Positions 56,724 through 64,000 of a DNA stretch of 64,000 nucleotides are shown piece after piece. The notes under the pieces are model-generated. The model saw only the letters and a program-made list of their open reading frames with translations, searched no databases and was not told the origin of the DNA. The position numbers and the translations under genes are program-made. How positions within the stretch are numbered: position 1 is the first letter of the stretch; each line of letters begins with the position of its first letter. The stretch comes from Adiantum capillus-veneris (taxonomy: Eukaryota; Streptophyta; Polypodiopsida; Polypodiales; Pteridaceae): NCBI GenBank assembly GCA_014529385.2, contig CM043952.1, positions 70,298,299 through 70,362,298 of the forward strand. The letters are read 5' to 3'.

Positions 56724-57089
56724 ATAACGGTCAAGCGCCGCAACGGTGGACGTAACAAGCATGGAAGAGGCCACACCAACCCCATCAGGTGCTGCGATTG
56801 TTGGCGATGTGTGCCCAAGGACAAGGCTATCCAGCGGTTTCATGTAAGTAACATTGTTGAACAAGCTGCTTTATGAGATGTGCAGGATGCTTTCGTTTAT
56901 GATGGGTATACACTTCCCAAGCTTTACACCAAAATATAGTATTGTGTTTCATGCGCCATTCACTCTCACGTTGTCCGTGTAAGATCCCGCACAACAAGAA
57001 GAGTTCGGGAGCCACCACATAGGTTTAGACGCAAGGAGGATATGCAGAACCAGAATCAGCGTACAAATGTTCCTGTTGTTAGGAAGTGA
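56724..57089 (+). pseudogene. RPS26: RPS26 (eS26) pseudogene
   Basis: A 121-codon reading of cytosolic small-subunit ribosomal protein S26: [20 protein letters not shown], then [57 protein letters not shown] and a polar tail to TGA at 57087. The start codon is ATA instead of ATG, there is a TGA at about 56871 where Arg is expected, and a TAG at about 56937 where Gln is expected. One zinc-ligand cysteine pair is altered (CCDCWRC for the usual CxxCxxC-like pattern). There is no intron and no poly(A) tail, so a processed origin is possible but not shown. It cannot yield protein. Confidence 0.94.
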
Positions 57090-57286
57090 AGAGGTGTCTA
57101 ATTAGTGCGTAAGCCAAGAGAGGAAGAAGGCTCATAAATTTTGACTTCTATCATAGAACTCTTAGAAGACACATGCTACGAGCATTGCCACTATGGTTGA
57201 AGCCATCAATAAGATGGGCGTTGAGGGACTTTTGAGTCTTTTGGACGGGCTTGTATCTTATGTTTTTGAAATGTCTTTCTAAAGTT

Positions 57287-57289
<3 letters not shown>

Positions 57290-57346
<57 letters not shown>
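57290..57346. repeat. (GA)n microsatellite
   Basis: A GA run of 57 bases. Confidence 0.98.
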
Positions 57347-57348
<2 letters not shown>

Positions 57349-57938
57349 GCTTGTGAGACTGAGAGTGCGTGAGGGAGAGAAGCCCTACGAGTGAACAAGA
57401 GACACGATACTAAAAATTCACTAAACTTGGCCGCTGAGAAGGAGTGACCAGTGCTCGAAAAAAAAATTAATCAAGAAACTTGTCAAACCTACATGTTAGA
57501 AACAATAGAGGTAAACTGACTAAATCTGAAGGTTTTTATACCAATTTACACTAATTTTTTTCAAATTTTGGAGGTTTTCTCACCTTCAACTATAAAATTT
57601 AGAGGTAAATCTCAAGATTTGTAGGTGGGGTTACACTAAACCTAGGTTTTTTCAAGCATTGTGAGTGACTTATAGAGGCGATGCTGAGTCTGAGAGGAGA
57701 GAGATAGAGAGAGTATAATTGGCTAGATTGGTTGAGAGTATGCACACCCCTTCCATGTAGAGCTCGCTGCTTAGTGGCAGAGTTAGGCCCACTTTTGTGG
57801 AACTCTAGAAGAAGGTGGAGGTAGGGATTGCTGAACAAGGGCATCGGCGCATCAAAGTCATTTTTGATGCGCAACCAGAAAGACTGATGTTTGAGAAAAG
57901 ATTCCTCGGCTGTGATCCTGCAACTGTGGAAGAAAAAT

Positions 57939-58035
<97 letters not shown>

Positions 58036-58890
58036 AAACTCTTCATCTTGGTTCTCGTCGAAAGATGGGGCCGAGGTGATTGTGAAGGCACTGCATAAGA
58101 GGTGATTGCCAAGATGTTGGATGCAAGTGGTGATTATCATTCCTTTCGACAATACCTTATGATCTTCATCACCTCTCCCACCCTTGTCCACAAAGTCCTC
58201 GTGATCGGGGCCTCCTCTTTTGCAACTCACCATGAAAACTCTAAAAGAGTCCGTAGTCCATGAAAACTATTATTTTCAAGTATGTGATGTAAGAGATATT
58301 TTCCTTTTCCTCTTCGTTTCTCAAGTGTCATGATTATACACTGAAAGATCTTTTTTGCGAGCCAGACTAAAAGGAGTCACTCACCCAAAAACAATTATCT
58401 CCAATTTCAATAAGGTACAATCTAGCACCAAAGATTGCAAATATAGATTGTTCATATTGGCTCCAACCTACCAATACGATCTACCAAATCTACTTCTTCT
58501 ATAATTTCCTTAGAAGCACTTGCCATAGTATTATGTATTGAGAAACCCTCCTCCCCACTCCACAACATTGCACGCGCACGCACACGCACACACGCTTTTA
58601 CTTGTCCAAGCATCTACCATGGCTTTAATATTGATGACCACAAGCTGTGATTCAGAGGAGGGAGCATAACCTTGGATAATCAAGAAGTTAATATAAGGGT
58701 GGATGATTAAAGTCTCCATAAGGAATGCTCTAGACAGTTAGAGACAATGATAGATAGATTGTATATGTAATTTGATGCTAAATATTTCTATTATGATTTA
58801 AGTTCTATGTACCTTGTGGGGTTTTGCTCTTTTTATGATTTCTCGAAAAGATTTGTTTGGAGTTTGAAATTCCTCATCCTGCACTCAACC
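57347..58890. other. Stretch without a supported gene
   Basis: Contains the compound microsatellite 57944-58033. A plus-strand frame around 57815-57940 (IKVIFDAQPERLMFEKRF) has a plausible protein-like composition but no recognised family. Other frames are low-complexity Leu-Ser, Arg-Glu or Thr-His runs. Confidence 0.45.
57944..58033. repeat. Compound (TC)n(AC)n microsatellite
   Basis: TC run 57944-58003 followed by AC run to 58033, same design as 11511-11582. Confidence 0.98.
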
Positions 58891-59478
58891 ATGGCTAGGT
58901 ACATAACCATTTATGGATGACAATGTGGCCACAAGATTGTTCTTATGTTTGACGATAGCATCTATGCACTTTCTATATCTTTTGTGATACAACGTTATGA
59001 AATAATAATGCATTCAATTTGCATCCATTAACTCTAACGGGAGAGCAGGTGAAGATAAAGGCTATTGAACTTGCTAGTGGTGAACAAATCTTGCTTCTCA
59101 ATCATGGACAATGTCAATTCTAGAAGGTTCGCATTCCTATTGAAAGCACACAAGGCATTGGAATGAAGGACACACTAGTAATAGTCCGATGGTCCCTCCA
59201 GAGTAGTTGGTATACTACATGCAATGCCTTCACAAAAAAGCCTACACATGGCACTCAAACAAGCAAAGGATATCATTCAAGTTCAAGAGCTACCTATGCA
59301 TTATGATGGACATGTGGCATTTAAGTTACCATCTTTTGATCTATTTGTGCACGAACTTATGAAAATTGCAACATGTGAATTTACCATGGTGAATAAGTTT
59401 GCACAAATAGAGTTTTGGAATATGCTCAGCAAGATGGTTTCAAAGCAAGGATATGAATGTGTATCAATGTGTGTGTGA
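58891..59478 (+). pseudogene. Transposase-like gene, copy 3 (internally deleted)
   Basis: An N-terminal part starts at ATG 58891 (MARYITIYG) and continues with LTLTGEQVKIK and LASGEQILLLNHGQCQF (to about 59150, with stops). The open frame 59224-59478 has SLHMALKQAKDIIQ and MHYDGHVAFKLP, then passes directly into FDLFVHELMKIATCEFTM and FWNMLSKMVSKQGYE. In copy 1 these parts are about 300 residues apart, so both zinc modules and the GPGSG segment were deleted cleanly without destroying the frame. Nothing after KQGYE is recognised. Confidence 0.82.
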
Positions 59479-59639
59479 ACACATTAAAGGAAGAGTATGG
59501 CTCTTTTGTTTGAGATTATTTGAGATGCAACATGGTTACCTTGCTACACTATACTCTATAGAGTGACTATTGAGATCTTGATCTAATCTTTTTCATTGCT
59601 TATGCTCGCTCGGTTTCTTGTCCGCTCAGAAGTACTCGC

Positions 59640-59830
59640 TCGAGGATTGGGATTCCTCCCTTGCATCCATTTAGCATATATAAAAGGATAATTCTTTAAC
59701 TTAATAAGATATCGTCAAATAATCTTACCGTTTCTTAATATCTTGTCTTCATATCATAGGATGGACTCAGATTGAAGTACTTCTTCTTTATCTTTGATTT
59801 TTGGAGGGTCTGCAACTATTGCTTCTTTTG
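59640..59830 (-). pseudogene. Chromodomain-like C-terminus of Gypsy element
   Basis: Minus-strand translation gives an acidic PPKIKDKEEVLQSESIL, a stop, then EDKILRNGKII and, after another stop, RYLIKLKNYP and AKWMQ. The pattern of paired basic-hydrophobic segments followed by W matches integrase-linked chromodomains. Two stops and a changed core make it inactive. Confidence 0.75.
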
Positions 59831-59979
59831 ATGGCACTCCTTTGTAAGGCTTACGTAGGCTCTCATGGAAAGCATTGTGTATGAGCCAATGGTTGGGCAA
59901 CTTTAATTGATAAGCCATCTCATTGATTGGCTTAAGAATTTAAAAAGGACCATAGTATCTTTTTGCTAGTTTAGCATAA

Positions 59980-60990
59980 TACTCTTCGTGGGCCGAAGGA
60001 TTCTTGCCTGTAGTATGCCTTAGATGAGCCTTGAGAAACTTTAGCAAGATCCAATCATTTTTCACAAAGGCTAAGGCTCTTTTATGCTTATTAGAAGCAG
60101 CCCCTTTTGCCTTTGCTTTGAGATGGATATAACCTATTTAATCTTTGGAAAAGATTCGTGTGAGTCTCGGCTATATTCATCAGCAGGCGAAGATCTTCCC
60201 ATGTACTTTAAGTAGTAAGGGACTTTTGGATCTTCCCTCATTAACCTCAAAAGGTGCTTTCCCCATAGAAGTATGTACAATGTCATTGTATGCATACTCT
60301 ATAAGAAGTAGGTTTTTCTCTCATTGAGAATGTTGATCTACTTCCATGACATAGGCTTAGATCAAGAATCATTAGATTAGTTATTTCACTTTGGTCATCC
60401 GTTTGTGGATGATAGGCCAAAAGAGAAATTTAATCTACTTTCTAGATTCTCAAAGAGACCCTTCTAGAAATTACTGGTCATTCTAGGATCTTTGTCCAAC
60501 TCTATGGATGCTGGAAATCCATGATGCTTGAAAATTTGAGATCTAAAGAGGGTTGCCGTTTGACGTGCCTTAATAGTCTTTTTGAGAGGCATAGAGTGTG
60601 TTTTCTTGTTAAGCCTATCGACTAAAACAATCTAAGTTGCTTCCCTCAATCAAATTTCAACTTTTGGTATACCATGCATTTTAAAACATACTCTTGTATG
60701 TTTAGTTTTCATGATAGACCAACAGAAATACATTTCTACTCCTCGAAGAGTAGACTATGAAGTCCCTCTTTGCTCGCATAAGGAGAAGTATGGGATTCAT
60801 ACATGACTTTCTTATTGTATGGGTGATTAACACATAGCCTATTGCCATTTGGAAGACAACCATCCTTCAAGGTGAATGGTTCTTTTTTCTTCCCTGTCGC
60901 AAAGGTTGTAATTATGTACTTAAAGTCTTGGTCATACCATACTCATTTATCATAAAAGATAGATCATTGTGAGTTGCTATAGACACCACA
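59980..60990 (-). pseudogene. Integrase region of Gypsy element
   Basis: Strongly decayed. Recognisable pieces: LLFEE near 60750, a DRLSKKTHSMPLKKT-like segment at about 60590-60630, IFKHHGFPASIELDKDPRMT near 60490-60550 with an Asp in the second catalytic place, and SSTNG near 60405 where the family has HPQTDGQ. Many stops. Confidence 0.75.
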
Positions 60991-61001
60991 TTTACCCTTG
61001 G

Positions 61002-61531
61002 TCATTGTGAAAGTGCATCGACCACTTGATTGTGCTTGCCAACAATGTGAGCAATATGAAATTTAAATTGCAAAAGAAAATTTGCCCACCTCATTTGTTT
61101 GTCGGAGAGCTTGGTTTGCATCGTGAAGTTCTTGAGGCTTTGTGATCCATTCGTAGGATGAATGGAGTCCCCAAGAGATAATGTTTCCACATGTTTAGGG
61201 CATATAGAATAGCTAGTAGCTCTTTTTCGTATTTGCCCAATACTCGCTTAGTGAAGTTGAGTCTTTGATTCTCATATGCTATGGCATGCCCTTCTTGAAG
61301 CAAAATAGCTCCAAAGCAATCGCCACAAGCATCACATTGGACCTCAAATGGCTTTGAGAGATCTAGTAGTGTGAGCACACGTTGAGAGATATGATTCTCC
61401 TTAAGCTTCTTCAAAAGCTTCTTGCACTTTTGCAGTCCATGAATACTTAATGTTCTTTTTTTTGTTAAGTCATGTAATGGGCTTGCTATTAGCGATATTT
61501 TTTTTTTTAATGAAGCATCTATAGTATGCAC
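61002..61531 (-). pseudogene. RNase H of Gypsy element
   Basis: Frames 61531-61091 and 61190-61002 overlap and together give LLDLSKPFEVQCDACGDCFG with an Asp in the first RNase H position, AIAYENQRLNF, EKELLAILYALNMWKHYL, and then LSDKQMRWANFLLQFKFHIA followed by GKHNQVVDALSQ. One frameshift near 61140 separates the two. The run of A (T on the plus strand) at about 61500 marks another frame break toward RT. Confidence 0.88.
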
Positions 61532-62300
61532 ACATACCTATGAAGCTTCGTACCTCCTGTAGATTCCTTGGATTAGGCCATCCTTCTATTATCTCTAACT
61601 TTGTTGGATCCATACGGGTGCCATCTTTAGAGATCATGTGACCTAAATATTGAATCTCTTGTACAAAAAATTTTACTTTTCTTTTGATTAATGAAAAGCT
61701 GATTCTCTCTCACCACTTGAAAGATTACCTGGAGGTGTCGTTTGTACTCTTCAAGAGATTTTGAATGGCCTGAAGATTTTTGTCCATCATGAGTTTGAAT
61801 GCGTCTATAGCATTTGTTAGGTCAAAACTTGTAAAGTATCAAATAGATCTTCTACCCGCGGCACGGGAAATCTATTTTTGATAGTGATCTTATTTAGTGC
61901 TCTATAGTCGACACACATGTGATATGTGTCATCTTTCTTTTGCACTAAAAGAAATGATGAACAAAATGGAGAGGAGCTAGACCTCACCATCCTTTTTTTT
62001 CACCAAGTCATGCACTTGCCTCATGATCTCCTCTTGTTGAGCTTGTGAAACTCAATAAGGAGGCTTGTTAGGTGGTGAGCTTCTTGGTAGGAGCTCAATT
62101 GCATGGACATCATCCCTCATTTTAGAGGTAACTCATTAGGGATGTCATCAATGAAAACATCATGGGATCCATTTAGGAAATTAGACAACTCTAATTCCTC
62201 TTTATTCCCTTTATTGCAAGGATATGGTGTTCCCCGACTCATTAGCATCTATGTACATGCTCTCTTCCCCGTAGGTGAAGTAGATTCTCCTTTTAGGGAG
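61532..62300 (-). pseudogene. Reverse transcriptase of Gypsy element lacking the YxDD box
   Basis: Minus-strand pieces in order: KKDDTYHMCVDYRALNKIT and RFPVPRVEDLFDTL (61830-61950), TNAIDAFKLMMDKNL (about 61770-61815), YKRHLQVIFQVVRENQLFI (about 61690-61745), QEIQYLGHMISKDGT (about 61610-61660). Between DLFDTL and TNA, and again between the TNA block and YKRHLQ, residues expected in Gypsy RT are missing, including the catalytic YxDD box. The enzyme is therefore dead through deletion, not only through stops. Confidence 0.8.
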
Positions 62301-62302
62301 CT

Positions 62303-62653
62303 TCATGTTGGAAGCATGCGGTTAAACCATGGTGCCCCAACGATAACATTCTCATATTTGAGAGGAAAGATGAAGAAATCCCTTTTGTCCACATAGCTTT
62401 GGACATGAAGCCTTAATTTTCCAATGAAAGAAGTAACTGAGACATCTTGTCCCTTGATAGCTCCATTGGCTTTCAATGCATCTCCTATCTTGTGGGCTTG
62501 TATGCCTAGCTTAGTGGTTAACTCCGTGGATATGAAGTTGTGAGTTGAACTAGGGTCAAACAAAATAAATTCATCATGCTCTTGCATCTTTTCCCAAGCA
62601 TAGGAAAGGAGAAATCCTTGGCAATGAGCATCCTCTTTTGGAGCTTCAAACAT
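62303..62653 (-). pseudogene. Aspartic protease of Gypsy element
   Basis: A 116-codon frame with ILFDPSSTHNFISTELTTKL, in which the active-site Asp lies in DPSS rather than the usual D-(S/T/C)-G, then VTSFIGKLRLHVQSYVD and VIVGAPWFNRM, the conserved end of plant Gypsy proteases. It is followed on the RT side by a break. Confidence 0.85.
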
Positions 62654-62672
62654 AGAGACTCTAGGAGTCTCA

Positions 62673-63968
62673 TCACGGGCAATTCTCTTGGGGCAAGGAC
62701 GATAAAGCTTCTAGCTCTTTAGGAGAGAGTTTATATTTACCTTTGTAAACTCCCTTCTCCTTGGATCGATTGTTGTTGTTGTTGGAATAGCCTTGGTAAG
62801 AATTTTGGGCATTGGTTTTCCTCTTGGCATCACTTCTGTCTTTATTTTCCATGGGCTTGACATTCCGTCTAGCCCCTTGTTGGAAATTGATGCGCGAAGC
62901 AACCATGGGGTGGTGGATTACTTCAGTGATAGAATCAGGCCATTGAGAGTTGACGTGCATGGCCATCTCTTTGGGTAATCCCGCACAGAATTGTTGCTTT
63001 TGCTTGACAAAGTCTATCTTTTGAAAAATAGCCTTGAGATGTAAATCCCAAAACTTGACCACATATTTGTGGATAGGCTCATGAGAGAGAAGCTTTAAAC
63101 TTCACCATTTGGTAAACACTTTGTCCTTTGCATCACTTGCAAGGAATTGCTTCATGATGGAAACTCGTAGAGTTTTCCATGTCTTTGGGGTTTCATCGTT
63201 GCCACGAAGGCTAGCCCACCATTGACGAGCCGATTTTTGGAAGTGCATAGCTACATGGCATAGCTTGGAGGACTCCATGAAGCCCTTGTCTCCAAAGGCC
63301 GCATCAAATTTTTGGATGAAGGCCAATACTTTGTCGGTAGCACCAAAGGTGCCATCCTAGGTGAGAAAAGAGATACTCTTTCCTCCCTCTTTAAACTTCT
63401 TTAGCTTTTGTGACCTTCGCCATGCAGGGTAAGATTTGCGATGTCCTCCCCTCTTGTATTCTCTAGGAGAATAACTATTGCTTTTGTCAAAAGAGGAGGA
63501 AGGTGAAGAAGAAGGAGAAGAGGGTGACCTCTTTCTTGCCCTTTTCTTCCTTGGTTTCCTCTCTTCCCTTTTGGAGTGACGAGGAGAAGGACTATGGGTT
63601 AACCATTTCCTCTTGGGAGGAGTGGCAATCGTTTAGTCCGCCTTCTTCGTGGAGCCACGTCTTCGGAGGAATTTAGGGATTCATTACTTACTTGATCTTT
63701 GGATTCCTCCTCTCGTATGGGAGAGAGTCTTCTTTTGGGGGTTTCATCAAGAGGCCTCCTAAGCTCTCTCTCCTCTTGGAGAGGAAAGGAAATCCCATAA
63801 GCACGAATTTGTTGAGTAACTTCGGCTTGCAAAGTGGGGTTGCCCATAGCTTGTTGCAACCTAGTAACAAGATAATTAACAAACATGGGGGCATCATCAT
63901 TGGCACCTTCATGTGCAAAATCAAAGTTATCAATGTTCATTCTACTCTCTTAGTTATTGTCAGCCATG
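62673..63968 (-). pseudogene. gag of Gypsy element
   Basis: Frames 63940-63599 (N-terminus, MNIDNFDFAHEGANDD; RLQQAMGN), 63326-63102 (FIQKFDAAFGDKGFMESSKL; ARQWWASL) and 63062-62673 (LKAIFQKIDFVKQKQQFCAG; SNNNNNRSKEKG) make up one gag gene with frameshifts between. An ATG at 63968 (MADNN) is in the same frame as 63940, with one stop between them. No CCHC zinc knuckle is visible between the Asn run and protease, where the family usually has one. A low-complexity Glu/Ser/Arg part (63340-63600) lies between the first two frames. Confidence 0.85.
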
Positions 63969-64000
63969 TTAATTAAACTTATATGTTTACTTAGTGTAAG

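Larger units (their letters stand above)
59605..63968 (-). mobile_element. Degenerate chromodomain Ty3/Gypsy element, minus strand
   Basis: Read leftward from 63968: gag, protease, RT, RNase H, integrase and a chromodomain-like end, the Gypsy/chromovirus order. Reading frames are broken throughout. LTRs were not identified: the left side may start near the GAGCGA module at 59605-59650, the right side lies at or beyond the window edge. The chromodomain in such elements directs integration to modified chromatin. It is unrelated at the lineage level to the FLDD-type Gypsy remnant at 8.7-11.2 kb. Confidence 0.88.

Noticed and set aside
57599-58233. Minus-strand frames with Arg-Glu and Cys-Val runs
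   Set aside because: Explained by the compound TC/AC microsatellite at 57944-58033.

Overview
This window looks like repeat-dense, gene-poor nuclear DNA of a land plant. Evidence: LTR retrotransposons primed by initiator-Met tRNA, long CT/GT microsatellites, and decayed copies of eukaryotic housekeeping genes (ribosomal proteins uL11/RPL12 and eS26/RPS26, splicing factor PHF5A/Rds3). One Ty3/Gypsy remnant has an FLDD reverse-transcriptase box, and a DDE-type transposase family carries GFMADEA-like and SWIM motifs. I associate both with seed-free plants, so a fern or similar is my best guess; this is inference, not proof. No intact host gene is visible.

Layout. 0.8-7.5 kb: an old Copia fragment split by a younger Copia element (1050-6611; TSD TTTCT; LTRs 196 and 193 bp; broken gag-pol). 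8.3-11.2 kb: a 96-bp tandem duplication, then a decayed Gypsy pol on the minus strand. 13.0-14.9 kb: remnant of a transposase gene, cut by a gag-only retroelement that starts at 14907. 18.5-20.9 kb: a degenerate repetitive reading frame on the minus strand. 27.3-31.9 kb: a very young Copia element on the minus strand (identical 282-bp LTRs; TSD TTTCC) with a 1209-residue pol frame but no gag N-terminus. 33.0-34.1 kb: two tandem ~550-bp units. 34.1-37.3 kb: the longest copy of the transposase gene, with six visible lesions. 39.0-41.5 kb: a second gag-only element of the family seen at 14.9 kb.

47.9-57.1 kb: a cluster of host gene fragments: RPL12 in two oppositely oriented halves, PHF5A, a secreted glycine-rich protein gene and RPS26. 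A 5.5-kb LTR element without recognisable coding (50613-56137; TSD CAGTC) splits the glycine-rich gene. 58.9-59.5 kb: an internally deleted third copy of the transposase. 59.6-64.0 kb: a degenerate chromodomain-bearing Gypsy element on the minus strand that has lost the reverse-transcriptase catalytic box.

The genes do not form a pathway. The window is a record of successive insertions of different age, with relics of cellular genes between them. Reading frames, LTR borders, target duplications and primer sites were read directly from the sequence; family names rest on recognised motifs and no database search was run.
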